Origin: Polynucleobacter meluiroseus
Lineage (GTDB): Bacteria > Pseudomonadota > Gammaproteobacteria > Burkholderiales > Burkholderiaceae
DNA: 64,000 nucleotides
Assembly: GCA_945881875.1 (NCBI GenBank)
Contig: CAMCVH010000001.1
Span: 558,001-622,000, forward strand
Reading direction: 5' to 3'
Position numbers and translations under genes: made by a program. Position 1 is the stretch's first letter. Each line of letters begins with the position of its first letter. Under the pieces are notes generated by a model, which made no database searches, was not told the DNA's origin, and was given only the letters and a program-made list of their open reading frames with translations. Shown here piece by piece: positions 1 to 7,572 of this stretch.

Positions 1-175
1 AATGGCCAATATCATGAAGCCAAGCAGCTAATTGCAATTTAAGAGATGCGCTATTTGTTTTTGCTAGCTGTCCACATTGCCAAGCATGTTCAATCTGACT
101 AACACCTTCACCAAAATAGGACAAATCACCATTTGTGCGATAAATGTTGTCAATTTGCCTGAAAATTTCACTCAT
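1..175 (-). CDS. PhnZ-like HD-domain mixed-valent diiron oxygenase, 5' part only
   Basis: Only the first 58 codons lie in the window; the gene runs off the left edge. The start is the ATG at 175-173. The visible peptide carries Tyr20-Phe-Gly-Glu23, then His30 in a VSQIEHA context, and an LHDIGH motif (His54, Asp55, His58). This order and spacing match what I recall of PhnZ (Y24, E27, H34, H58, D59, H62), with a constant offset of four. PhnZ cleaves the C-P bond of 2-amino-1-hydroxyethylphosphonate by oxidation, and TmpB does the same on a trimethylated analogue, so a phosphonate substrate is likely but not certain. The metal ligands further along (two His and an Asp) are outside the window. 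It reads away from the 364-924 gene. Confidence 0.75.
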   Translation of the reverse strand, partial: MSEIFRQIDNIYRTNGDLSYFGEGVSQIEHAWQCGQLAKTNSASLKLQLAAWLHDIGH

Positions 176-303
176 CCATGTAATTTCTCACGCCTGTGTT
201 TCAAATGTATTTCAGATTGGTTAAAACATGAAAAATAATATGACGGCTATAAAATACTGCTAAGTAAATGAATTTAAATAGTTTTTTATATGATTAATTA
301 TAT

Positions 304-330
304 AAATAAAAAACCACCCGAGGGTGGTTT
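304..330 (-). terminator. Intrinsic terminator after the 364-924 gene
   Basis: Inverted repeat with arms at 311-319 and 322-330 (AAACCACCC / GGGTGGTTT). On the minus strand the second arm runs into a T-rich tract (TTTTTTATTT). It lies about 35 bases past the stop codon of the minus-strand gene ending at 364. The plus-strand side also has a few Ts, so it may work in both directions. Confidence 0.8.
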
Positions 331-363
331 TTATGGTTTATTGAATAACGGAATATTAGGATA

Positions 364-924
364 TTACTTATACATTGACTTTTTAACCCAAGAAATCTTC
401 TTCATCATTTTCTTAAAGGCTTCTTGTTTGATTTCCTCACGAACAAAGTCAATCATTTGATCAGTTTTTTCAGAGTGCTTCTTAGGTGTATCAATCTTAG
501 CGGATGCTTTAAAATCATGAAACTTACCGCCATCAAGCACCAAATATCTTACTGAGCACTTACTGATAGGTAGGTTATAGGCCTGATTACAAACGATGAG
601 TTGTTTATCTAAGGCACTAGCAAAAAATAAGATGTGATTTTGCAAGTCATCTAATTTTTCTGGAGCGCTAAAGATCGTGAATCCAGTCGAAGGAGCTTCC
701 CATTCTGAATCATCTGAATACCATAGCTCTTCAATGTCATCTTCCTGGTTAACTTTTTTAGCTTCTGTGGTGTTTAATCCATAAAAAACACGATATACAG
801 AGTAGTTGTCACCTGGGCCATATTTATTTTCATCAGCAATGAATCTGTTGTTGATCTCAGTATTAAGGGATTCAACCGCGGGATTGCCGATCAAAGTCAA
901 ACGATTCACGAAAGTTTTAGACAT
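364..924 (-). CDS. Hypothetical protein, 186 aa
   Basis: I do not recognise this protein. It has a strong ribosome binding site (GGAGG about five bases before the ATG) and its own terminator, so it looks like a real monocistronic gene. It has no signal peptide or membrane segment. The middle is acidic (DDIEELWYSDDSEWE, residues about 62-76) and the last 45 residues are rich in Lys and Glu with the look of an amphipathic helix. The N-terminal VNRLTLIGNP stretch faintly recalls the ferredoxin-like fold of Api92/YubB-type proteins, but this is too weak to name it. A soluble cytoplasmic protein is the only safe statement. Confidence 0.6.
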   Translation of the reverse strand: MSKTFVNRLTLIGNPAVESLNTEINNRFIADENKYGPGDNYSVYRVFYGLNTTEAKKVNQEDDIEELWYSDDSEWEAPSTGFTIFSAPEKLDDLQNHILFFASALDKQLIVCNQAYNLPISKCSVRYLVLDGGKFHDFKASAKIDTPKKHSEKTDQMIDFVREEIKQEAFKKMMKKISWVKKSMYK

Positions 925-981
925 TTTTCCTCCATTGATTTATGAGAAGCATACCTCAAATGAATAAGCCAATCGCTAAAA

Positions 982-2874
982 TCATGAACCAACTACTTTT
1001 CCATCATTACGCCATATAGCAATCGTCGCTGATCTAGGTCTAGTAAAGCTATTTTTATCAGGCCAATTTGAAATTGCTTGTGGGGTTTGAGGGTTTGAGC
1101 GCTCAGATGGAGACTCACCAGGATGCTGAATATTGACGAACATCGTTTTCATGTCAGGCGTCATATCTATACCAGTTACTTCGCACCCTTTAGGACCTAT
1201 CAAAAAGCGTCTAAATTCTTTAGTCTTTGGATCAGAGGCGTACATGGCATTGTTAGTTATTTGAGCGTATGCGCCTTTACCAAGCGCTGAAGTAGATATA
1301 TCTGTTTGAGTCCACAAGATACCGCGCTTATCAAACCATAGGCCATCAGGCGAACCAAGTGTATCCCCGATGACATTGCCGCGCAAATGAGGTTCAGTAC
1401 TGTTAGGATCTCCCGCAAGGGTGTAAATCTCCCACTTAAATACAGTGCTTGAACTATCTCCGTTAGCCTCACTCCAACGGACGATATGCCCCATTAAGTT
1501 ATTGGCTCTTGGATTAGCTGCATTAAGATTGACCTTAGTTCCACGATCGGAATTATTTGTCAAAGTGACATACACATCTTGGTTATTCGGATTGACAGCT
1601 ACCCACTCCGGACGGTCCATTGATGTGGCACCAACAAAGTCAGCGGCTAATCGAGCATGAATCAGAATATAGGCTTGATCATTAAATCCATTTGCGGCTG
1701 TTAAGCCATTACGGTTATGTTCAAGAGCAATCCAACGACCAGTTCCATCAGCATCATAACGCGCCACATACAAAGTGCCATTATCTAGCAAGTCTTTGTT
1801 ATTTGACTGATTAACTGGGTCATATGATTTTTTGCTGACAAATTTATAAACATATTCGCTTCTTTGATCATCACCCATGTAAACAACAACTTTTTTGTTT
1901 TTAGCAATTGTTAATGCGGCACCTTCATGCTTAAAACGACCCAAAGCTGTTCGCTTAATAGGAGTTGACTTCGGATCTTTAGGATCAATCTCAACAACCC
2001 AACCAAAACGATTAATTTCATTGGGGTGCTTATCTAAATTAAATCTCTCGTCATGCTCTTGCCAACGATAACCAAAACCCTTGTTATCAACACCTACTCT
2101 TTGCTCATGCATATTAGGTTTGGCAGTTTTAACAAAATAACCGTTAAAGTTTTCTTCGCAAGTTAAGTAAGTTCCCCATGGCGTTACACCATTAGCACAA
2201 TTATTGAGCGTTCCTAAAACTTGATTACCTTTTTGATCATCAGCTGTCTTCATATAGGAACTGCCTGATGCAGGCCCTGAAACAGTACAAAGAGTATTGG
2301 CAGTAATTCTTCTTGCCAGTGGGTCATTGACCACTTTCCATTGACCGTTATCTGATTTTTGAATCATCGATACCGTTACGCCATGAGCAGCTTGTGATTT
2401 CTTGACTTTTTCAGATGTCCAAGGCTCCATACCACCAGCATGCAACAAACCATCATCCGTATATTCGTGATTAGTAACCCAAATTCCCTTAATAGAATCA
2501 GAACCGTTTAACTTAACCGGGAAAAAGGCACACCCATCATGATGCATACCAAATTGTTTTTCTTGATCTGATGAGCTGTCCGAGACGTCTGGTGAAATAC
2601 TCTTTGTTTGTCCGTTTATAGAATCGCCCCATGCAGCAACCACAGACCAGCTATAACCGGTGGGCACTTGAATATCGTCATTGGCTAGGGTGTAAGAAAC
2701 AGACTGAAAACCAAATAGCGCTTTGCTTGTCTTTTCGGATGCCAAAACATTTGTACTTGTGAATAAAGCTGCTACAGCAGACGAAATAAGAATATTTCGT
2801 CGCTGAGGATTGACTAATTCACTGATGGTTTTCTTATCAGTAGGGTTAACTATCGGATCGTTAAATTCATTCAT
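982..2874 (-). CDS. phoX: PhoX-family alkaline phosphatase (DUF839), Tat-exported
   Basis: 630 aa, the usual size for PhoX. The N-terminus has a twin-arginine motif (Arg25-Arg26 in PQRRNILIS), a hydrophobic stretch and a likely cleavage near residue 46, so the protein should be exported folded through Tat. PhoX enzymes are periplasmic Fe/Ca phosphomonoesterases that release phosphate from organic esters. Family-like segments are visible: TLCTVSGPASG, TYLTCEENFNGYF, an SPDGLWFDKRGILWTQTD block near residue 510, and a C-terminal block with MFVNIQHPGE. It stands alone on the minus strand. I looked for a Pho box upstream and saw no convincing one. Confidence 0.9.
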   Translation of the reverse strand: MNEFNDPIVNPTDKKTISELVNPQRRNILISSAVAALFTSTNVLASEKTSKALFGFQSVSYTLANDDIQVPTGYSWSVVAAWGDSINGQTKSISPDVSDSSSDQEKQFGMHHDGCAFFPVKLNGSDSIKGIWVTNHEYTDDGLLHAGGMEPWTSEKVKKSQAAHGVTVSMIQKSDNGQWKVVNDPLARRITANTLCTVSGPASGSSYMKTADDQKGNQVLGTLNNCANGVTPWGTYLTCEENFNGYFVKTAKPNMHEQRVGVDNKGFGYRWQEHDERFNLDKHPNEINRFGWVVEIDPKDPKSTPIKRTALGRFKHEGAALTIAKNKKVVVYMGDDQRSEYVYKFVSKKSYDPVNQSNNKDLLDNGTLYVARYDADGTGRWIALEHNRNGLTAANGFNDQAYILIHARLAADFVGATSMDRPEWVAVNPNNQDVYVTLTNNSDRGTKVNLNAANPRANNLMGHIVRWSEANGDSSSTVFKWEIYTLAGDPNSTEPHLRGNVIGDTLGSPDGLWFDKRGILWTQTDISTSALGKGAYAQITNNAMYASDPKTKEFRRFLIGPKGCEVTGIDMTPDMKTMFVNIQHPGESPSERSNPQTPQAISNWPDKNSFTRPRSATIAIWRNDGKVVGS

Positions 2875-3097
2875 GGCAGGGCTTCATTGAGTTGTGAATG
2901 TGCTTATGATCATTTGTAATTATTTCAAATCTGTGAAATTCCGTAGGAATTATTTTATCTTAGTGAGTTAATGCAAATATTCTTATAAAAAAAAGTATCT
3001 ATTAAATTTACAAACCTCATTCACAAAGATGTAATAAATGAAATTTAAATTTGTGATGTTCACTTTATTCAACAGATAAATGAACTCTCCTCTTCAC

Positions 3098-3126
3098 AGC
3101 GCTCTTCTTCGGAAGTGCTTTTTTTT
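3098..3126 (+). terminator. Intrinsic terminator with UUCG tetraloop just upstream of the HU-like gene
   Basis: Arms 3104-3107 (CTTC) and 3112-3115 (GAAG) close a C-UUCG-G tetraloop (loop 3108-3111). A two-base bulge separates this from an outer helix, 3098-3101 with 3116-3119. Eight Ts follow at 3119-3126. The direction is plus. It ends only 9 bases before the ATG of the HU-like gene and no plus-strand gene lies upstream, so it is either a leader attenuator or the end of an unannotated small RNA. Confidence 0.75.
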
Positions 3127-3135
3127 AAGTAAAAA

Positions 3136-3414
3136 ATGAAAAAGTCAGACTTGGTCGTCATCATTTCGAAAGTATCAAACATCAGCATCAACCGAGCTGA
3201 CTTTGCTTTGAATGCACTGCTTGAGGGCATTATTGAAAAATTGGCAGCCGAGGGAAAAGTTAATTTGACTGAGCTTGGCACTTTTTCAATAAGCGAAAGA
3301 TCTGAGCGTTTAGGACGCCATCCCAAAACAGGAAAGCAGCTAACGATCAATGTTTGCAAGACTATAAGATTCTCGGCAAGCAAGACGTTTAAAAAAGAAA
3401 TAAATTTAAATTAA
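3136..3414 (+). CDS. HU/IHF-family DNA-binding protein, 92 aa
   Basis: Small dimeric nucleoid protein that bends or wraps DNA. The 92-residue length and the start (MKKSDLV, compare MNKSELI in HU) are typical. The core motif GTF at 48-50 and the DNA-binding arm RHPKTGKQLTI (residues 61-71) are present, with the intercalating proline at position 63 as in HU/IHF. I cannot separate HU from an IHF-like subunit by sequence alone. No normal Shine-Dalgarno precedes the ATG: the only GGAAG (3111-3115) lies inside the terminator hairpin, 20 bases upstream. Expression may therefore depend on that structure. Confidence 0.88.
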   Translation: MKKSDLVVIISKVSNISINRADFALNALLEGIIEKLAAEGKVNLTELGTFSISERSERLGRHPKTGKQLTINVCKTIRFSASKTFKKEINLN

Positions 3415-3464
3415 TTTTTATAACTTAATACTCCTGTCACACTCCATATTCATAGTTGAACAAG

Positions 3465-3484
3465 AAGTTCCAAAAGAACTTTTT
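3465..3484 (+). terminator. Weak hairpin and T run after the HU-like gene
   Basis: AAGTTC (3465-3470), loop CAAAA, GAACTT (3476-3481), then a short T run. The stem is only six AT-rich pairs, so termination would be weak. It sits between the HU-like gene and the 33-codon ORF that begins at 3513. Confidence 0.35.
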
Positions 3485-3512
3485 ACTTAAACCCTTAACC
3501 ACAGGAGCGTAT

Positions 3513-3614
3513 ATGAAAAAAGTATTAAACACCCTATATCTATTTCTAGAAACTTGGAGAGAGATCCGAAAAGCTTATCACTCGAGAAATGACAATCGAC
3601 TGATCGGTGAATAA
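3513..3614 (+). CDS. Small ORF, 33 aa, coupled to the GNAT gene
   Basis: The ORF begins MKKVLNTLYLF and ends NDNRLIGE. It has a good Shine-Dalgarno (AGGAG at 3503-3507, five bases before the ATG). Its stop codon (3612-3614) directly abuts the ATG of the acetyltransferase at 3615, which suggests translational coupling. The first half is hydrophobic with aromatic residues and the second half is basic and polar. I do not recognise a family; the tryptophan-then-basic pattern slightly recalls DUF1127-type small proteins. It could be a real small protein or a leader ORF that sets translation of the downstream gene. Confidence 0.55.
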   Translation: MKKVLNTLYLFLETWREIRKAYHSRNDNRLIGE

Positions 3615-4127
3615 ATGATCAAGACATACTTTCTAGATCAGCATGAATGGTTTCTTTACGGTCGCTGGCTTAAAGAGCAAGACTCTGAAACACTGCAAAA
3701 TTACTTTGGCAATAACACCAAGGATCATGCCATTGATTTGCTGATGAACCGTATTACGCAATTTCCTAATAATCATTTTTTGCTGATAGCTACTCAAGAT
3801 AATCATTGGGTGGGTGTTACGCACATTGCAACACACCAACAAACGGTTGAGTTTGGATTAATTGTTGATCCCCACTTTAGAAAACAAGGCATTGCTAGCA
3901 TGATGATTGACGAGGCCATTACATGGTCCCGCAATAGACACTATCAATATTTATATATGCACTGTATTGGTTGGAATACTCCCATCAAGAAAATGTGCGT
4001 CAAGCACAAGCTTCAAACCAAAAATATGATGGGTGAATCAGAGGTGAAAATGAAGCTATCACCTCCTGATTTTTTATCATTACTGAAAGAACACAGCTCA
4101 AACTTAAGAAAGTTAGTAGTTAACTAG
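3615..4127 (+). CDS. GNAT-family N-acetyltransferase
   Basis: 170 aa with the GNAT fold signature: beta-strand 4 VEFGLIVDP (78-86) followed by the acetyl-CoA pyrophosphate loop R89-K-Q-G92-I-A94 and helix 3. The substrate cannot be told from sequence. It has no Shine-Dalgarno of its own and starts right after the stop codon of the 33-aa ORF, so translation is probably coupled. Its last 8 bases overlap the 3' end of the convergent ugd gene. Confidence 0.82.
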   Translation: MIKTYFLDQHEWFLYGRWLKEQDSETLQNYFGNNTKDHAIDLLMNRITQFPNNHFLLIATQDNHWVGVTHIATHQQTVEFGLIVDPHFRKQGIASMMIDEAITWSRNRHYQYLYMHCIGWNTPIKKMCVKHKLQTKNMMGESEVKMKLSPPDFLSLLKEHSSNLRKLVVN

Positions 4128-5604
4128 ATAATCTTTGATTGTTTGTTTGGATTTGAGCTTCAACCATTTGATCAGAATGAGCTTGATTGTTTTCAAATGA
4201 TTCATTCACCGAAAACCACTCATCACCTCCAAAAAAGTTCATGTTATTGCGTCCAATACCGTAATACTCGAAACCAAACTGAGCAAGCATCTCAGGGTCG
4301 TAGAGATTTCTTCCATCAAAAATAACTTTCTGCTTCATCTTCAATGCCATGTCATTAAAGCTTGGACTTTTGAAAGCGCGCCATTCTGTCATGACTAATA
4401 AAGCATCTACACCAATGAGAGCATCATCAGCAGAGTTAACAAAACTGATGTTTTTTAAGAACTGAGGAGTCTCATTGAGCTCATGTGTCAAGACATGAGC
4501 GGCCTGCTCAACTGCAACAGGGTCATAAGCTTTTATTTTGGCACCTCTTAAAAGTAGGTTTTTGATAACAATGAGACTAGGTGCTTCTCTTACATCGTCA
4601 GTATTGGGTTTGAATGCTAGCCCCCAAACTGCAAAGGTATGGTCTTTTAATTGATCGCCATATTTAAAAACGACTTTTTTAACCAGTGAACTTTTTTGGA
4701 TTTGATTAACCTCATTAACGGATTTAATGATTTTCATATCCTGATGAACTTCATTGCCAATATGAATCAAGGCAGAAACATCTTTAGGGAAACAACTTCC
4801 ACCATAACCAGTTCCAGCGTACAAGAAGTCATAGCCGATACGTTTATCTGATCCAATACCCTGACGAACAAAATCAATATCGGCGCCAATTTTATCTGCC
4901 AAATTTGCCATTTCGTTCATAAATGAAATACGTGTTGCTAACATCGCATTTGCAGCATATTTAGTTAATTCTGCACTTTTCAGATCCATGTAAAGCGTGC
5001 GCTCATGGTTACGATTAAATGGGCTGTAAAGATTTTTCATGACTCTCTTAGCTGAAATACCTGCCGTGTCATTAGATGTTCCTACAACAATACGATCCGG
5101 TCGCATAAAGTCATCAATGGCAGCACCCTCTTTGAGGAACTCTGGGTTAGAAACAACTGAAAAATTCTCGATGGGTAGATTTCTAATAGCTAGCTCTTGC
5201 TCAATGACCGCTCTCACCTTATCTGCAGATCCCACAGGAACAGTTGATTTGTTAACGACAACTTTAAATCTATCCATATGTCGGCCAATGGTTTTCGCGA
5301 CCGCGAGGACATGACTTAGGTCAGCAGAACCTGATTCATCAGAGGGCGTACCTACTGCAATAAATAAGACATCACCAAAAACAACAGCATCAGCTGGATT
5401 TGAAGTGAAGTAAAGGCGATCACTATCTCTGGAACCAGATATCAATTCTTTTAACCCAGGCTCATAAATTGGAACTTCACCCGCGTTGAGTAAATCAATT
5501 TTTTCTTGATTGACATCAAAACAACAAACTTGGTTGCCAAGCTCAGCTAAACAAGCTCCTGTAACTAACCCCACATAACCAGATCCTATTACAGTGATTT
5601 TCAT
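4120..5604 (-). CDS. ugd: UDP-glucose 6-dehydrogenase
   Basis: Oxidises UDP-glucose to UDP-glucuronate with two NAD+. 494 aa, somewhat longer than the usual 440-460. The N-terminal Rossmann motif GSGYVGL (7-13), the middle dimerisation region with [16 protein letters not shown] (156-171), the catalytic Cys271 in [12 protein letters not shown], and the C-terminal UDP-binding domain with [16 protein letters not shown] are all present. The extra length is a polar C-terminal tail. The gene stands alone, divergent from dgkA. UDP-glucuronate could feed capsule, LPS or glucuronic-acid glycolipids. The related GDP-mannose dehydrogenases are less likely given the overall match. Confidence 0.92.
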   Translation of the reverse strand: MKITVIGSGYVGLVTGACLAELGNQVCCFDVNQEKIDLLNAGEVPIYEPGLKELISGSRDSDRLYFTSNPADAVVFGDVLFIAVGTPSDESGSADLSHVLAVAKTIGRHMDRFKVVVNKSTVPVGSADKVRAVIEQELAIRNLPIENFSVVSNPEFLKEGAAIDDFMRPDRIVVGTSNDTAGISAKRVMKNLYSPFNRNHERTLYMDLKSAELTKYAANAMLATRISFMNEMANLADKIGADIDFVRQGIGSDKRIGYDFLYAGTGYGGSCFPKDVSALIHIGNEVHQDMKIIKSVNEVNQIQKSSLVKKVVFKYGDQLKDHTFAVWGLAFKPNTDDVREAPSLIVIKNLLLRGAKIKAYDPVAVEQAAHVLTHELNETPQFLKNISFVNSADDALIGVDALLVMTEWRAFKSPSFNDMALKMKQKVIFDGRNLYDPEMLAQFGFEYYGIGRNNMNFFGGDEWFSVNESFENNQAHSDQMVEAQIQTNNQRLSS

Positions 5605-5693
5605 TGGAACCTTTCGTCATTGAATTGACATCAGTGTGCCCCCTTTAAATGAAAGTTTTTTAACGGTCTTGTGACGTAATCATGAATTGTTTA

Positions 5694-5711
5694 ATGACAT
5701 AAATTTGTCAT
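5694..5711. promoter_or_regulatory. Inverted repeat in the ugd-dgkA divergent promoter region
   Basis: ATGACA (5694-5699), six bases, TGTCAT (5706-5711) is a perfect 6-bp dyad about 40 bases before the dgkA start. Read on the minus strand, TGTCAT here is followed by TTCAT and CGTCAC at about 11-12 base spacing, loosely like PhoB half-sites. It may be an operator for one or both genes; this is inference from pattern only. Confidence 0.35.
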
Positions 5712-5750
5712 AATAATGATGCTTAATGTTTCTTTTACTTGGATTGATTA

Positions 5751-6152
5751 ATGGATTCTAAATACTCAATAAAAGATAATCCTCATAAAGGCAACAAAGG
5801 ATTTACTCGAGCAATAAGAGCAGCGATCAATTCTTGGAATGGTCTCAAGTATGCTTTTCATGAAGAGAGCGCCTTTAGACAAGAGCTGGCTTTGTCGGTT
5901 GTCTTGATTCCAGTAGCTATATTTTTACCCTGCTCATCAGTTGAGAGAATATTACTCATTGCCAGTGTATTTCTAGTTTTGATTGTTGAACTCTTGAATT
6001 CAAGCGTTGAAGCTGCTATCGACAGGATATCCTTTGATATTCACGGATTGTCTAAGAGAGCAAAGGATTTTGGTAGCGCGGCTGTATTACTAGCACTGTT
6101 CATGTGTTTTATAACTTGGATGATTATTCTTTACGATATCTATCTGAAGTAG
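5751..6152 (+). CDS. dgkA: Diacylglycerol kinase
   Basis: Small integral membrane kinase that phosphorylates diacylglycerol to phosphatidate for reuse in lipid synthesis. 133 aa, about 10 residues longer than E. coli DgkA at the N-terminus. It has three membrane helices and the signature E80-x-x-N83-S-x-x-E87, equivalent to E69/N72/E76 of E. coli, followed by the K-D pair at 105-107. It is divergent from ugd across a 146-base spacer. DgkA supply of phosphatidate matters when phospholipid head groups are removed or recycled. Confidence 0.92.
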   Translation: MDSKYSIKDNPHKGNKGFTRAIRAAINSWNGLKYAFHEESAFRQELALSVVLIPVAIFLPCSSVERILLIASVFLVLIVELLNSSVEAAIDRISFDIHGLSKRAKDFGSAAVLLALFMCFITWMIILYDIYLK

Positions 6153-6243
6153 GATCGATTCTCTGATCTTTAATTTTTTTAATACAAAAGCATCACAAAT
6201 CTGAAACATCTCCGTATCAGAATAAGCATATTGAAACCGACTA

Positions 6244-6657
6244 TTGTTGGGGGTCGATGTGTACTACAGAATTGTTCCACTGGAACCAAATTCCATCGTG
6301 AAACAGGAATGTTTCATAAGATCTGACTTGGAAATAAAATGCGGCATCGTTTGGCGTATTGGTTCGCTTGTCACCAAAATAAAGCCCATCTTCTTAAAAA
6401 AATATAACCCTCATCTTGGAATTGCTATCAGCGAAATCGATGGTGCTGAAATCAGCGAAATCTACAAGGGTAAAAAGATCATTCGCTTCTCAACCAATAT
6501 GTCTGAGGAAGAAGAAATCGAGATCTCAGAGATATTCTATGGAATCACCAGAAAATACTCTGGCACCTACCAAGATATTCTTCAAGATTTGGGCTGGAAA
6601 TTAGCTTCAACTCAATTTTTAATTTATGGGGAACTTGAAGTTCGAGAAACCCATTAG
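6244..6657 (+). CDS. Hypothetical protein, 137 aa
   Basis: I do not recognise this protein. The frame opens with TTG at 6244; a GTG at 6259 is an alternative start. It is soluble, with no signal peptide. An acidic stretch (MSEEEEIEISEIFYGITRKYSG, residues about 85-105) follows a central region rich in Ile and Lys. It lies alone between dgkA (+) and the alternative oxidase gene (-). The ORF is open for over 400 bases with ordinary composition, which supports a real gene, but its start is uncertain. Confidence 0.5.
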   Translation: MLGVDVYYRIVPLEPNSIVKQECFIRSDLEIKCGIVWRIGSLVTKIKPIFLKKYNPHLGIAISEIDGAEISEIYKGKKIIRFSTNMSEEEEIEISEIFYGITRKYSGTYQDILQDLGWKLASTQFLIYGELEVRETH

Positions 6658-6694
6658 CAGCCCTCATAGATCTACTAATGAGTATATGAATTAA

Positions 6695-7318
6695 TTACTT
6701 AACGTCGTACTCATTAGCAAATTCATGATTAGCATCACGATGTTCAGTCTCATCTTTACGAACAGCTATGACAACATCTCTTAATGTTGCATCAGGAGCT
6801 AACTTCCAATAATCAATGGCGATCTTAGGGGCCGGAATATTGGGTGTCCCGCCCTCATCAATCTGCTTGAGATACTCCGTGTAAGAATAAACTGCCTCTT
6901 CCTCAAAGTAACCAACAATACGATGAGCCGTTCTTGGGAAGAAAACATAAATAATGAAATAAAAATTCCAAAAGATCGCTTGGACAAATAAGACTAAGTA
7001 CCTTTCAAAAACGTTCGGCTTTGCAATCTCAATGAATGTCATGAGATGCATTCTTTCATTTTCTGCTTCAGCCAATAAAACTCTAATCTTAGGGCCATAA
7101 CCCTGCTTCATTTGACGCAAACTAGTTAAATGCGTCCACATCCCCGCTACCATTCCAGGGACACCAGCGACAGTTTCAAGGATGACGGCGCGGTGACCAT
7201 AACGCTTCCTAAAAAAGGTATCTGCAAAAAAGCGCATACTTTTTGTGAAAAAGAGTGCTACACGATCAGATAGCCCTTGAGGGTCGTAGTGGAGGGAGAG
7301 ATTAGTTTTATCATTCAT
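6695..7318 (-). CDS. aox: Alternative oxidase (non-pumping ubiquinol oxidase)
   Basis: 207 aa. Diiron ubiquinol:oxygen oxidoreductase bound to one membrane leaflet, which oxidises ubiquinol without pumping protons. All iron-ligand motifs of the AOX family are present in order: LET with Glu48, NERMH with Glu88 and His91, FEEEA near Glu139, and RKDETEH with Glu190 and His193. Tyr146 sits where the essential tyrosine near the diiron site is found. Two amphipathic hydrophobic stretches (about 46-62 and 108-128) would anchor it in the membrane. It lacks the long N-terminal extension of mitochondrial forms, as expected for bacteria. Neighbours include a HiPIP electron carrier upstream. AOX is usually linked to cyanide or NO resistance or to overflow of electrons. 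Confidence 0.93.
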   Translation of the reverse strand: MNDKTNLSLHYDPQGLSDRVALFFTKSMRFFADTFFRKRYGHRAVILETVAGVPGMVAGMWTHLTSLRQMKQGYGPKIRVLLAEAENERMHLMTFIEIAKPNVFERYLVLFVQAIFWNFYFIIYVFFPRTAHRIVGYFEEEAVYSYTEYLKQIDEGGTPNIPAPKIAIDYWKLAPDATLRDVVIAVRKDETEHRDANHEFANEYDVK

Positions 7319-7384
7319 TAAAATATCATAGCTTTTTATGCAGAAATCTGTTGAATGTGTCCAAGAAAATGAAAAGCAATCGAC

Positions 7385-7477
7385 TTATCGAAGATTAGCC
7401 TTGATCAAGCTCAAAATATCGTCAAACCACTGCTGGAGTTTTTTGAATGGCTGATAAAAATACTTAATTAAGTTCAT
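7385..7477 (-). CDS. Possible 30-aa amphipathic peptide
   Basis: ATG at 7477-7475, stop at 7387-7385. The peptide starts MNLIKYFYQPFKKL and is strongly amphipathic and aromatic. It lies between the HiPIP terminator and the alternative oxidase gene. No Shine-Dalgarno is visible, so this is a weak candidate that could be chance. Confidence 0.2.
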   Translation of the reverse strand: MNLIKYFYQPFKKLQQWFDDILSLIKANLR

Positions 7478-7515
7478 TATTTTAGATAGCTATTGAATTT
7501 AATTAATTGATTTAA

Positions 7516-7547
7516 AAAAAGCCGCTCTGAATTTAAAGCGGCTTTTT
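7516..7547 (-). terminator. Intrinsic terminator after the HiPIP gene
   Basis: Perfect 11-bp stem, AAAAAGCCGCT (7516-7526) with AGCGGCTTTTT (7537-7547), loop of 10 bases. T-rich on both sides, so it should work for the minus-strand HiPIP gene ending at 7573 and could be bidirectional. Confidence 0.85.
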
Positions 7548-7572
7548 ATTTATATGCTTTTAAGCTATTTAA

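Noticed and set aside
2875-3000. Possible Pho box upstream of phoX
   Set aside because: TGTGAA and TTGTAA elements occur but not TGTCA direct repeats at 11-base spacing.
3021-3063. TCACAAA / TTTGTGA repeats as a CRP site
   Set aside because: The 22-base spacing between arms and the absence of the TGTGA-N6-TCACA core do not fit.
3069-3383. 104-codon minus-strand frame opposite the HU-like gene
   Set aside because: It is antisense to a recognised family and includes the terminator sequence.
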